Shown: piece after piece, positions 21,582 to 31,500 of the stretch
How positions within the stretch are numbered: the stretch's first letter is position 1
Layout: each line of letters opens with the position of its first letter
Assembly: GCF_000725495.1 (NCBI RefSeq)
Contig: NZ_JNZD01000023.1
Location: forward strand, 62,001-126,000
Source of the DNA: Streptomyces aureus
Lineage (GTDB): Bacteria; Actinomycetota; Actinomycetes; Streptomycetales; Streptomycetaceae
Direction of reading: 5' to 3'
DNA length: 64,000 nt
Position numbers and translations under genes: made by a program
The notes under the pieces: generated by a model
Seen by the model: only the letters and a program-made list of their open reading frames with translations
Databases searched by the model: none
What the model was told of the DNA's origin: nothing

Positions 21582-22715
21582 TCAGCCGCGGCCCGTCCGT
21601 GGGGTGTCGTGGAGCCGGCGGCCCTGGGCGCGGCCCTTCGCCGCGTCCGGCTCCGCGCGGCCCGGAAGCGCCGCCGGACCCGGCAGCCGCACGGCCTCCG
21701 CGGTGTTCACCCGGGGGAGCGCGTACGGGTGCTGCTCGGTCAGCCAGCGGATCAGCTGCTCGCGGACCGTGACCCGTACCGTCCAGATGTCGTCCGCGTC
21801 CTTCGCGGTGACCAGGGCGCGCACCTGCAGCGTGTTGGGCGTCGAGTCGGTGACGGCGAGACCGTAGTCGCGGCCGTCCCAGGCCGGGCAGTCGCGCAGG
21901 ATGTCGCGCAGCTTCCCGCGCATCGCCTCCACCGGGGCGGAGTGGTCGAGGTGCAGGAAGACGATGCCGGTCATCTGCGGGGTGCCGCGCGACCAGTTCT
22001 CGAACGGCTTGGACGTGAAGTACGAGACGGGCATGGTGATCCGGCGCTCGTCCCAGGTCCGGACCGTCAGGAACGTGAGGGTGATCTCCTCGACCGTGCC
22101 CCACTCGCCGTCGACCACCACGGTGTCACCGAGCCGCACCATGTCGCCGAAGGCGATCTGCAGCCCCGCGAAGAGGTTCGACAGCGTGGACTGGGCGGCG
22201 ACACCGGCGACGATGCCGAGGATCCCGGCCGAGGCCAGCAGGGAGGCGCCGGCCGCCCGCATCGCGGGGAAGGTGAGCAGCATCGCGGCGGCCGCGACGA
22301 CGCCGACGACCGCGGTGACCACCCGCTGGATCAGCGTGACCTGGGTGCGGACCCGGCGGATCCGGGCCGGATCGCGGTGCGCGTGCGCGTAGCGGTTGTA
22401 CGAGGTCTCGACGACCGCCGTGGCGATGCCCACCACCAGCCAGGCGGCCGCGCCGATGAGGATCAGGGTCAGTGTCCGGCCGATGCCGATCCGATGCTCG
22501 ACCAGCAGCTTCGCCTGGTCGTAGGAGCCTCTGAGCAGGGCCGCGAACAGGACCAGCTGGAAGGGGACACGGCCGCGGCGGAGCAGACCCCACAGGGAGG
22601 TCTCGCTGTGCCGGTCGGCAGCCCGGCGCAACAGAAGGTCCACGGACCATCCGATGAGCAGGGTGAGCACGACCGAGCCGCCGACGACGATCACCGGGCG
22701 CAGTACGTTCTCCAT
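21582..22715 (-). CDS. MscS-family mechanosensitive ion channel protein
   Basis: 377 residues. N-terminal membrane helices (residues about 5-25, 45-70, 80-105 and 125-145) are followed by a pore helix rich in Ala/Gly (ASAGILGIVAGVAAQSTLSNLFAGLQIA, residues roughly 160-190) and the MscS beta domain (GDMVRLGDTVVVDGEWGTVEEITLTF). Then comes the cytoplasmic alpha/beta part. Channels of this family open on membrane tension to release solutes. ATG 22715 has AAGG six bases upstream; a much longer open frame exists but its extra residues are not channel-like. The last 40 residues are Pro/Arg/Gly-rich. Confidence 0.9.
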   Translation of the reverse strand: MENVLRPVIVVGGSVVLTLLIGWSVDLLLRRAADRHSETSLWGLLRRGRVPFQLVLFAALLRGSYDQAKLLVEHRIGIGRTLTLILIGAAAWLVVGIATAVVETSYNRYAHAHRDPARIRRVRTQVTLIQRVVTAVVGVVAAAAMLLTFPAMRAAGASLLASAGILGIVAGVAAQSTLSNLFAGLQIAFGDMVRLGDTVVVDGEWGTVEEITLTFLTVRTWDERRITMPVSYFTSKPFENWSRGTPQMTGIVFLHLDHSAPVEAMRGKLRDILRDCPAWDGRDYGLAVTDSTPNTLQVRALVTAKDADDIWTVRVTVREQLIRWLTEQHPYALPRVNTAEAVRLPGPAALPGRAEPDAAKGRAQGRRLHDTPRTGRG

Positions 22716-22814
22716 GCCTTGGAACGTAACCGGCCGTCCGCGGCATGAACATGTGTTCTCGGGACGGTTCGGGGTATCCCAGGGAGCCGCTCCCGGGCTG
22801 GCACCATGGAGTCC

Positions 22815-23384
22815 ATGAACATCATGCTCTTTCACTCGACCTACGGCCTGCGGCCGGCCGTGCGCGCGGCGGCGGACCGGCTGCGGGCCGCGGGCCACGA
22901 GGTGTGGACCCCCGATCTCTTCGAGGGACACACCTTCGAGACCGTCGAGGAGGGCATGGCCTTCAGCGACGGGATCGGCAAGGTCGAGCTGCTCAAGCGG
23001 GCGGTCCTGGCCGCCGCGCCCTACTCCGAGCGCGGCCTGGTCTACGCGGGCTTCTCCCTCGGCGCCTCGGTGGGCCAGACCCTGGCCCTCGGCGACGAGA
23101 AGGCCCGGGGGCTGCTCCTGCTGCACGGCACGTCGGACATCGCCGAGTCCGCCTCCGTGGACGAGCTGCCGGTCCAGCTGCACGTCGCCGAGCCCGACCC
23201 GTTCGAGACGGACGACTGGCTGAGCGCCTGGTACCTGCAGATGCAGCGGACCGGGGCCGACGTCGAGATCTACCGCTACGCGGGCGCCGGGCACATCTAC
23301 ACCGATCCGGACCTGCCCGACTACGACGCCGAGGCGGCCGAGGCCACCTGGAAGGTGGCACTCGGCTTCCTCGACACGCTGTAG
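22815..23384 (+). CDS. dienelactone hydrolase-family protein
   Basis: Alpha/beta hydrolase of the DLH family, 189 residues from this start. The nucleophile elbow is GFSLGA with Ser81 (classical dienelactone hydrolases use Cys), and GAGHIYTDPDLPDYD carries the catalytic His region. The true substrate is unknown; many actinomycetes have this small cytoplasmic member. ATG 22815 has GGAG at 22808-22811; ATG 22806 three codons earlier is possible. It converges with the phosphatase gene, leaving 9 bases between them. Confidence 0.85.
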   Translation: MNIMLFHSTYGLRPAVRAAADRLRAAGHEVWTPDLFEGHTFETVEEGMAFSDGIGKVELLKRAVLAAAPYSERGLVYAGFSLGASVGQTLALGDEKARGLLLLHGTSDIAESASVDELPVQLHVAEPDPFETDDWLSAWYLQMQRTGADVEIYRYAGAGHIYTDPDLPDYDAEAAEATWKVALGFLDTL

Positions 23385-23393
23385 CCCCGGGAG

Positions 23394-25061
23394 CTACACG
23401 GGGTCGTAGGTCCGCTCCACCGTCTGCGTGCCGCTGCGGGTGCGGTACGAACGGGCCCAGGACGAGGTCGCGCCGGGGTCCTTGCGGTCGGAGATCACGT
23501 AGTAGTCCATCTGGGCGCGGTCGGCGGTGATGTCCAGGACGCCGTAGCCGTGGCGGTCGGTGTCGACCCAGTGGACATGGCGGTTGGCCGCGCGGATGAC
23601 CGGGGAGGCGACCGCCGAGACGACGCCCTCGGGCACCTTGACGATGTCGTCGAGGTTGTCCGAGGTCATCGACGTGACCACGAACTCCGTGGCGGCGGAG
23701 GCCGACAGCGGGTACGTGCCGGCGTCCACCGGCACGTCGTTGGCCCACGCCATGTGGATGTCACCGGTCAGGAAGACCGTGTTGCGGATCGCGTTGGACC
23801 GCAGGTGCGCGAGCAGTTCGCGGCGGTCGTCGGTGTAGCCGTCCCACTGGTCGGTGTTGACGGCGATGCCCTCCTGCGGGAGCCCGAGCAGCTTGGCGAG
23901 CGGCTTGAGCAGGTCGGCGGAGAGGGAGCCCACCGCGAACGGCGAGATCATCACCGAGTTGCCGACCAGACGCCAGGTGGTGTCCGAGGACTTGAGCCCG
24001 GACTTCAGCCAGTCGAGCTGGGCGCGGCCGGTGATCGTGCGGTCCGGGTCGTCGACGGAGCCGCTGGCGGTGGACGCCTGCTGCGAGCGGAAGGAGCGCA
24101 GGTCGAGCAGCGCGAGGTCGGCGAGCTTGCCGAAGCGCAGCCTGCGGTAGGTGGTGCCGGCGATGGCCGGACGGACCGGCATCCACTCGAAGTAGGCCTG
24201 CTTCGCGGCCGCCTGACGGTCCGACCAGGCGCCCTCGGCGCCCTCGGTGTGGTTGACCGCGCCGCCGGACCAGGAGTTGTCGGCGAACTCGTGGTCGTCC
24301 CAGATCGCGACGACGGGCGCCTTGTGGTGCAGGGCCTGGAGGTCCGGGTCGGTCTTGTAACGGCCGTGCCGGGTGCGGTAGTCGGCGAGGGTGAGGATCT
24401 CGTTCGCGGGGGAGTGCGGCCGGACCACGGTGCCGCGGGTCCCGTACTCGCCGGACTTGTACTCGTAGATGTAGTCGCCGAGATGCAGCCAGGCGTCCAG
24501 GTCGCCTCGCGCCGCGAGGTGGCGGTACGCGGAGAAGTAGCCGGCCTCCCAGTTGGCGCAGGAGACCACGCCGAAGCGCAGACCGGCGACGGAGGCGTCG
24601 GCGGCCGGGGCGGTGCGGGTGCGGGCGACGGGTGAGTCGGTGCCGCCGGCCGAGAAGCGGAACCAGTAGTCGGTGGCCGGCTGCAGTCCGCGGATGTCCG
24701 CCTTGACCGTGTGGTCGGAGGCGGCGGTCGCGACGGTGGAGCCCTTCGCGACGACGGAGGTGAACGCCTTGTCCAGGGCGACGGTCCAGCTCACCTCGGT
24801 GTCCGGGCCTGTCCCGGAGCCCGGTATCGCCGCGGCGCCGGGGGTCACCCGGGTCCACAGCAGGATGCCGTCGGGCAGCGGGTCGCCGGAGGCGACCCCG
24901 TGCAGGAACGCGGGCGCCTCGGCGGCGCGCGCGGGCAGGGCGGCCGCGAGCGGGCCGGCCAGGACGGCGGTGGCCGCCGCGGCCTTGACGACCGAACGGC
25001 GGCGCGGGGCGCGGGAGTCGGGGACGCTCGCGGGGTCGGATGATCTGAATCGACTGGTCAC
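23394..25061 (-). CDS. phoD: PhoD-type alkaline phosphatase/phosphodiesterase, Tat-secreted
   Basis: Secreted metal-dependent phosphatase that releases phosphate from organic esters. 555 residues. The N-terminus has a twin-arginine signal ([13 protein letters not shown], Arg 20-22) with cleavage probably near PARAAEA. The PhoD N-terminal domain is followed by the catalytic domain with [22 protein letters not shown] and [13 protein letters not shown] 25061 gives a normal-length Tat signal; in-frame sequence further upstream has no usable start with a ribosome-binding site. PhoD in Streptomyces is usually PhoP-controlled, but I saw no clear PHO box. Confidence 0.92.
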   Translation of the reverse strand: MTSRFRSSDPASVPDSRAPRRRSVVKAAAATAVLAGPLAAALPARAAEAPAFLHGVASGDPLPDGILLWTRVTPGAAAIPGSGTGPDTEVSWTVALDKAFTSVVAKGSTVATAASDHTVKADIRGLQPATDYWFRFSAGGTDSPVARTRTAPAADASVAGLRFGVVSCANWEAGYFSAYRHLAARGDLDAWLHLGDYIYEYKSGEYGTRGTVVRPHSPANEILTLADYRTRHGRYKTDPDLQALHHKAPVVAIWDDHEFADNSWSGGAVNHTEGAEGAWSDRQAAAKQAYFEWMPVRPAIAGTTYRRLRFGKLADLALLDLRSFRSQQASTASGSVDDPDRTITGRAQLDWLKSGLKSSDTTWRLVGNSVMISPFAVGSLSADLLKPLAKLLGLPQEGIAVNTDQWDGYTDDRRELLAHLRSNAIRNTVFLTGDIHMAWANDVPVDAGTYPLSASAATEFVVTSMTSDNLDDIVKVPEGVVSAVASPVIRAANRHVHWVDTDRHGYGVLDITADRAQMDYYVISDRKDPGATSSWARSYRTRSGTQTVERTYDPV

Positions 25062-25091
25062 GGGCGATGAGGTTACCGAGCGGTACACGCC

Positions 25092-25126
25092 AAGAGCGGG
25101 CGAACCGGAAAAGTTCGCCCGCTCTT
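25092..25126 (-). terminator. terminator between the DsbA-like gene and phoD
   Basis: Perfect 14-bp stem: AAGAGCGGGCGAAC at 25092-25105 and GTTCGCCCGCTCTT at 25113-25126, with a 7-base loop. It starts about 70 bases past the DsbA-like stop, so phoD probably has its own promoter in the 30 bases that remain. Confidence 0.85.
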
Positions 25127-25198
25127 CGGCTTCTGGCTGCTCAGGCCACACGGGTCACACAGGTCACGCGCGTGGTCCCGCCCGGTCGGGGGGTGAGA

Positions 25199-26044
25199 TC
25201 AGGCCTTGAGAGCCGCGTCGATCGCGGTGGTGAAGTCGGCGGCCGTCATCGGCGCGTTGCCGTCCGAGGTCGTGATCTTCTTGCCGTCCATCACCAGGCT
25301 CGGCGTGCCGGTGACGCCGTCCTTGTTGGTGTTCCAGGTCTCGGACATGGCCAGCGCCCAGGCGTCGTACGTGCCCTTCTTGACCGCGTCCTGGAACTTG
25401 GCGTTGTTCTTCAGTGCCGGGACGGTGTTCGCGACCTTGATGAGGTAGGCGTCGTCCTTGAACTTGTCGGTCGTCTCCTCGGGGTGGTACTTCGCCGAGT
25501 AGAGCGCGCTCTTGTACTCCAGGAAGGCGTCCTGGCTCACGTTCAGCGCGGCGCCCATGGCGCTCATCGCGTTCTTCGATCCCTCGCCGCGGGAGCCGAT
25601 CTGGATCTTCCCGTTCTTGTCGGAGTCGCCGTCGAGGAACGTGCCGCCGATGTACTGGATCTTGAACTTGCCGGCGTCGAGGTCCTTCGTGACGGTCGGG
25701 CCGACGGTCTGCTCGAAGGAGGCGCAGATCGGGCAGCGCGGGTCCTCGTACAGCTTCAGGGTCTTCTTCGCGGTGCTCTTGCCGACGACGACGGTCGTGC
25801 CGTTCTCGCCCGTGGTGTTCGCCGGGGCGACCACCTTGTCGCTCGCGACGGCCTCCCACTGGGAGGGCTTGTTGTTCTGCACGACGGCGTAGCCGATGCC
25901 GCCCGCTATCGCGAGGACCGCGACCAGGGAACCGGCCACGATTCCCTGGCGCTTGATCTTGTCGCGCTTGGCCTGGCGCTCGCGCTCCAGGCGCAGCTTC
26001 TCGCGTGCCGCCGTCTTCGACGCCTGGCTGTTCCGCTTGCTCAT
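25199..26044 (-). CDS. membrane-anchored DsbA-like thioredoxin-fold protein (CPIC)
   Basis: 281 residues. A charged cytoplasmic N-terminus (about 33 residues) is followed by one membrane helix (about 34-55) and an extracytoplasmic thioredoxin/DsbA domain (DSBA-like, thioredoxin_4). The active site is CPIC at 104-107 (YEDPRCPICASFEQ) and the cis-Pro loop is TGTPSLVM. It should oxidise or isomerise disulfides of exported proteins. ATG 26044 has GGAG upstream. It is paralogous to the protein at 62858-63634. The next upstream gene on this strand is a small membrane protein. Confidence 0.9.
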   Translation of the reverse strand: MSKRNSQASKTAAREKLRLERERQAKRDKIKRQGIVAGSLVAVLAIAGGIGYAVVQNNKPSQWEAVASDKVVAPANTTGENGTTVVVGKSTAKKTLKLYEDPRCPICASFEQTVGPTVTKDLDAGKFKIQYIGGTFLDGDSDKNGKIQIGSRGEGSKNAMSAMGAALNVSQDAFLEYKSALYSAKYHPEETTDKFKDDAYLIKVANTVPALKNNAKFQDAVKKGTYDAWALAMSETWNTNKDGVTGTPSLVMDGKKITTSDGNAPMTAADFTTAIDAALKA

Positions 26045-26111
26045 GGTGGTGTTCTCCATCGGGGACGCGCACAACGTGGTACGCGGAATACGTAAGGGGG
26101 ACTGCTGGTGC

Positions 26112-26798
26112 TCAGGCGGGAACGGCCCGGCGGGGCGGTCCGCGGCGTCCCAGGGAGTGCACGAAGAGGCGGCTGCGGGCGGCGGCAGGCCGGGCCGCGG
26201 TGCGCGGCAGCGGCCGGGCCGGGGCGGCCGGGCCGGTCACCGCGGCGACCGCGAGCAGCAGCGGCCGGAAGGTCGAGGCGGCCACCGCGCGCAGCAGCTG
26301 GTCCAGGGCGCGCTCGCCCCGGCGCAGCCACGCGGCGGCGAGCAGGCCGACCGCGAGGTGCGCGCCGAGCAGCAGCCAGGAGGCGGCCGGGTCGGCGTGC
26401 GCGAGCAGGTCGGCGGCCCGGTCGGGGGCGGCGCCGGTCACCCGGGACAGCGGGGTGCCCACGCTGCCGCCGCCGCACAGCACGTCGAGGCCGACCGAGC
26501 GCAGCGGGCCCGCGACCGGGCCGCCCGCACTGCCGTAACAGACGTGCTGGCCGGTCGTGAACACGGTGTCGGCGGCCAGCTCCAGGGGGATCAGCAGGGC
26601 GGCGATGCGGCCGAAGCCGCGCTCACGGCCAGCGAGCGCGAAGGACAGCGCGAAGACGGCGCAGGTGATCGCGGCCACGGTGGTCAGCGGCAGCGGCATC
26701 CGGGACAGCAGCACGTGCGACGCGGCGGAGAGCGTCACGACGACAGCCGTGAACACCGCCGCGCGCGCGGCTCTGAGCTGGGTCCCGGATATGTCCAT
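26112..26798 (-). CDS. hypothetical polytopic membrane protein
   Basis: 228 residues, not recognised. Four or five hydrophobic helices (about 12-32, 36-56, 63-82, 140-160 and 180-195) precede an Arg/Pro-rich C-terminal tail. Two cysteines in outside-facing positions (HVCYGSAGG and LDVLCGGG) and its place directly before the DsbA-like gene on the same strand (67-base gap) suggest, but do not show, a role in disulfide exchange. It has no VKOR or CcdA signature. Confidence 0.7.
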   Translation of the reverse strand: MDISGTQLRAARAAVFTAVVVTLSAASHVLLSRMPLPLTTVAAITCAVFALSFALAGRERGFGRIAALLIPLELAADTVFTTGQHVCYGSAGGPVAGPLRSVGLDVLCGGGSVGTPLSRVTGAAPDRAADLLAHADPAASWLLLGAHLAVGLLAAAWLRRGERALDQLLRAVAASTFRPLLLAVAAVTGPAAPARPLPRTAARPAAARSRLFVHSLGRRGPPRRAVPA

Positions 26799-26820
26799 AG
26801 CGGAGGTGAGTCTCCCACGT

Positions 26821-26865
26821 GCTCCCGTAAGCGCCCCCTAAAGGGTTCCTGTGCGTTACGGGAGC
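26821..26865 (-). terminator. hairpin between the DUF2252 gene and the membrane protein
   Basis: GCTCCCGTAA at 26821-26830 pairs perfectly with TTACGGGAGC at 26856-26865; the stem can continue after a one-base bulge. It is 50 bases past the DUF2252 stop and 22 bases before the next start, so it may end the former transcript or be part of the leader of the latter. Confidence 0.6.
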
Positions 26866-26914
26866 GTTGTGAGGCGGCCGGCCGCGGGGCGCGCTCCGTG
26901 ACCGGCCGTGCGCT

Positions 26915-28240
26915 CTACAGTCCCGGGATCCGTCCGTTGCGGAACAGGTCCACGAAGATCTGGTGGTCACGGCGCGCCCGCGAGCCGTAGCTGTGCGCGA
27001 AGTCCACCAGCAGACCGGCGAAGCCGTCCTCGTCGGCCGCGATGGCCGCGTCGATCGCCCGCTCCGTGGAGAACGGCACCAGGGACTCGCCGGACTGGTC
27101 GTCCGCCGCCGCGTGCATCGTGGCCGTCGAGCGGCCGAGGTCGGCGACCACCGAGGCGATCTCCTCGGGGTCGTCGATGTCGCCCCAGTCCAGGTCCACC
27201 GCGTACGGGGAGACCTCGGCGACCAGCTGGCCCGCGCCGTCCAGCTCGGTCCAGCCCAGCCACGGGTCGGCGTGCGCCTGCAGGGCACGCTGCGAGATCA
27301 CCGTGCGGTGGCCCTCGTGCTGGAAGTACCCGCGGATGGCGGAGTCGGTGACGTGCCGGGAGACGGCAGGGGTCTGGGCCTGCTTGATGTAGATCACCAC
27401 ATCGTTCTCCAGGGCGTCGCTGTTGCCCTCGAGGAGGATGTTGTACGACGGCAGGCCGGCCGAGCCGATGCCGATGCCGCGGCGGCCCACGACGTCCTTC
27501 ACGCGGTACGAGTCGGGGCGCGCCAGCGAGGACTCCGGGAGCGTCTCCAGATAGCCGTCGAAGGCCGCGAGGACCTTGTACCGGGTGGCGGCGTCCAGCT
27601 CGATGGACCCGCCGCCCGGCGCGAAGCGGCGCTCGAAGTCGCGGATCTCGGTCATCGACTCCAGGAGCCCGAAGCGGGTCAGCGCGCGGGCGTCGCGCAG
27701 CGCGTCCAGGAGCGGGCCCTCGGCGGTGTCCAGCGTGAAGGGCGGCACCTCGTCGCTCTTGGCGCCGGTGGCCAGGGCGTGGATGCGCTCGCGGTAGGCG
27801 GCCGCGTAGACGCGCACCAGGTCGGTGATCTGTTCGTCGCTGAGCGCCTTCGCGTAGCCGATGAGGGCCACGGAGGCGGCGAAGCGCTTGAGGTCCCAGG
27901 TGAAGGGGCCCACATAGGCCTCGTCGAAGTCGTTCACGTTGAAGATCAGACGGCCCTGGGCGTCCATGTACGTGCCGAAGTTCTCGGCGTGCAGGTCGCC
28001 GTGGATCCACACACGCGAGGTGCGCTCGTCCAGGTACGGGCCGCCCCGCCGGTCCTCGTCCAGGTCGTGGTAGAACAGCGCCGCCGTGCCGCGGTAGAAC
28101 GCGAAGGCGGAGGCCGCCATCTTGCGGAACTTCACCCGGAACGCGGCCGGGTCGGCGGCCAGGAGCTCGCCGAAGGCGGTGTCGAAGACGGCGAGGATCT
28201 GCTCGCCGCGTTGCTCGGCGCTGAGCTGCGGGACCGACAT
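26915..28240 (-). CDS. DUF2252 family protein (kinase-like fold)
   Basis: 441 residues. The family has a protein-kinase/aminoglycoside-phosphotransferase-like fold of unknown substrate. The catalytic-loop-like motif is WIHGDLHAENFGTYM and the metal-site-like motif is FNVNDFDEAYVGPFTWDLKRFA. ATG 28240 has AGGAGG about ten bases upstream. No partner gene is obvious: it stands alone between the dnaE promoter region and the membrane protein. Biochemical role unknown. Confidence 0.85.
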   Translation of the reverse strand: MSVPQLSAEQRGEQILAVFDTAFGELLAADPAAFRVKFRKMAASAFAFYRGTAALFYHDLDEDRRGGPYLDERTSRVWIHGDLHAENFGTYMDAQGRLIFNVNDFDEAYVGPFTWDLKRFAASVALIGYAKALSDEQITDLVRVYAAAYRERIHALATGAKSDEVPPFTLDTAEGPLLDALRDARALTRFGLLESMTEIRDFERRFAPGGGSIELDAATRYKVLAAFDGYLETLPESSLARPDSYRVKDVVGRRGIGIGSAGLPSYNILLEGNSDALENDVVIYIKQAQTPAVSRHVTDSAIRGYFQHEGHRTVISQRALQAHADPWLGWTELDGAGQLVAEVSPYAVDLDWGDIDDPEEIASVVADLGRSTATMHAAADDQSGESLVPFSTERAIDAAIAADEDGFAGLLVDFAHSYGSRARRDHQIFVDLFRNGRIPGL

Positions 28241-28507
28241 CGCTGGGTGCCTCCTGGTGCAGGTGGTGCGTGACATGACGGGGCGGGCGAGCCGCCCCCG
28301 GGACAAGGGGTCCGTCCACTTCCAACGGACGAACATACGCGGGAGTGCCCGGGTTCCGGCGGCGAACGCACACCCCCGGGCCCGGGGACCCGTACGACGG
28401 TACGGATGATGCGCCGCCGGGTGTCAGTGCCGCGGCATAGACTTCGACGCTGACCCCCCAGACTGTCCGCAGCCTGTAACCGATGGTTCTTCCTGGAGGC
28501 CGAAACC

Positions 28508-31500
28508 GTGTCGAAGCCGCCGTTCACGCACCTGCACGTCCACACCCAGTACTCGCTGCTGGACGGTGCCGCGCGGCTCAAGGACATGTTCGACGCGTGC
28601 AACGAGATGGGCATGACCCACATCGCGATGAGCGACCACGGCAACCTCCACGGGGCGTACGACTTCTTCCACACGGCGAAGAAGGCAGGGGTCACCCCGA
28701 TCATCGGCATCGAGGCGTACGTCGCCCCGGAGTCCCGGCGCAACAAGCGCAAGATCCAGTGGGGCCAGCCGCACCAGAAGCGCGACGACGTGTCCGGTTC
28801 GGGCGGTTACACCCACAAGACCATCTGGGCGGCGAACGCCACCGGTCTGCACAACCTCTTCAAGCTCTCCTCCGACGCCTACGCCGAGGGCTGGCTCCAG
28901 AAGTGGCCCCGGATGGACAAGGAGACGATCTCCCAGTGGTCGGAGGGGCTCATCGCCTCCACCGGCTGCCCCTCCGGCGAGCTCCAGACCAGGCTGCGCC
29001 TCGGCCAGTTCGACGAGGCCCTGAAGTCGGCCGCCGAGTACCAGGACATCTTCGGCAAGGACCGCTACTTCCTGGAACTGATGGACCACGGCATCGAGAT
29101 CGAGCACCGGGTCCGCGACGGCCTCCTGGAGATCGGCAAGAAGCTCGGCATCCCGCCCCTGGTGACGAACGACTCGCACTACACGTACGCGCACGAGGCG
29201 ACCGCCCACGACGCCCTGCTGTGCATCCAGACCGGCAAGAACCTCTCCGACCCGGACCGCTTCCGCTTCGACGGCACCGGCTACTACCTGAAGACGACGG
29301 ACGAGATGTATGCCGTCGACTCCTCGGACGCCTGGCAGGAGGGCTGCGCCAACACCCTCCTGGTGGCCGAGCAGATCGACACCAGCGGCATGTTCGAGGC
29401 GAAGAACCTCATGCCGAAGTTCGACATCCCGGACGGCTACACCGAGGTCACCTGGTTCCAGGCCGAGACCATGCGCGGCATGGAGCGCCGCTTCCCCGGC
29501 GGCATCCCGGACGACCGCATGAAGCAGGTCGAGTACGAGATGGACACCATCATCTCGATGGGGTTCCCGGGCTACTTCCTCGTGGTCGCCGACTTCATCA
29601 TGTGGGCCAAGAAGCAGGGCATCGCGGTCGGCCCCGGCCGAGGCTCCGCGGCCGGCTCGATCGTCGCCTACGCCATGGGCATCACCGACCTCGACCCGAT
29701 CCCGCACGGTCTGATCTTCGAGCGCTTCCTCAACCCCGAGCGCATCTCCATGCCCGACGTCGACATCGACTTCGACGAGCGTCGGCGCGTCGAGGTGATC
29801 AGGTACGTGACGGAGAAGTACGGCTCCGACAAGGTCGCCATGATCGGCACCTACGGCAAGATCAAGGCCAAGAACGCGATCAAGGACTCCGCGCGCGTCC
29901 TCGGCTACCCGTACGCCATGGGTGACCGTCTCACCAAGGCGATGCCCGCCGACGTCCTCGGCAAGGGCATCGACCTGAACGGCATCACCGACCCCTCGCA
30001 CCCCCGCTACAGCGAGGCGGGCGAGATCCGCGGGATGTACGAGAACGAACCGGACGTGAAGAAGGTCATCGACACCGCCAAGGGCGTCGAGGGCCTGGTC
30101 CGGCAGATGGGCGTGCACGCGGCCGGCGTGATCATGTCCAGCGAGCCCATCGTCGACCACGCCCCGATCTGGGTGCGGCACACCGACGGCGTGACCATCA
30201 CCCAGTGGGACTACCCGCAGTGCGAGTCGCTCGGCCTGCTGAAGATGGACTTCCTGGGCCTGCGCAACCTGACGATCATGGACGACGCCGTCAAGATGGT
30301 GAAGTCCAACAAGGGCATCGACCTCGACCTGCTGGCGCTGCCGCTGGACGACCCGAAGACCTTCGAACTGCTCCAGCGCGGCGACACGCTCGGCGTCTTC
30401 CAGTTCGACGGCGGCCCCATGCGCTCGCTGCTGCGGCTGATGAAGCCCGACAACTTCGAGGACATCTCCGCCGTCTCCGCGCTCTACCGTCCCGGCCCGA
30501 TGGGCATGGACTCGCACACGAACTACGCGCTGCGCAAGAACAAGCTCCAGGAGATCACCCCGATCCACAAGGAGCTCGAGGCGCCCTTGGAAGAGGTCCT
30601 GGCCGTCACCTACGGCCTGATCGTCTACCAGGAGCAGGTGCAGAAGGCCGCCCAGATCATCGCCGGCTACTCCCTCGGCGAGGCCGACATCCTCCGCCGC
30701 GTGATGGGCAAGAAGAAGCCCGACGAGCTGGCGAAGAACTTCACCATCTTCCAGGCCGGCGCCCAGAAGAACGGCTACAGCGACGAGGCCATCCAGGCCC
30801 TGTGGGACGTGCTGGTCCCGTTCGCCGGCTACGCCTTCAACAAGGCGCACTCGGCCGCGTACGGCCTCGTCTCGTACTGGACCGCATACCTGAAGGCGAA
30901 CCACCCCGCCGAGTACATGGCCGGGCTGCTGACCTCGGTCAAGGACGACAAGGACAAGTCGGCCGTCTACCTGAACGAGTGCCGGCGCATGGGCATCAAG
31001 GTGCTCCCGCCGAACGTCAACGAGTCGGTGCACAACTTCGCCGCGCAGGGCGACGACGTGATCCTCTTCGGCCTGGAGGCCGTGCGCAACGTCGGCACCA
31101 ACGTCGTGGAGTCGATCATCAGGAGCCGCAAGGCCAAGGGCAAGTACGGCTCGTTCCCGGACTACCTCGACAAGGTCGAGGCCATCGCCTGCAACAAGCG
31201 CACCACGGAGTCGCTGATCAAGGCGGGCGCCTTCGACACCCTGGGGCACACCCGCAAGGGCCTCACCGCGCACTTCGAGCCGATGATCGACAACGTGGTC
31301 GCGGTCAAGCGCAAGGAGGCCGAGGGCCAGTTCGACCTCTTCGGCGGCATGGGCGAGGAGGAGAGCAGCGAACCCGGCTTCGGACTCGACGTGCAGTTCA
31401 CCGACGACGAGTGGGACAAGACGTACCTGCTCGCCCAGGAACGGGAGATGCTCGGCCTGTACGTCTCCGACCACCCGCTGTTCGGGCTGGAGCACGTGCT

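Noticed and set aside
21242..21772. 176-codon + strand frame over the 39-bp repeats
   Set aside because: No ribosome-binding site, it runs antisense into the MscS-type gene, and the translation is Pro/Gly/Arg noise; kept only as a repeat.
23550..24635. 361-codon + strand frame opposite phoD
   Set aside because: Shadow of the phosphatase gene; the minus frame has a Tat signal and PhoD motifs.
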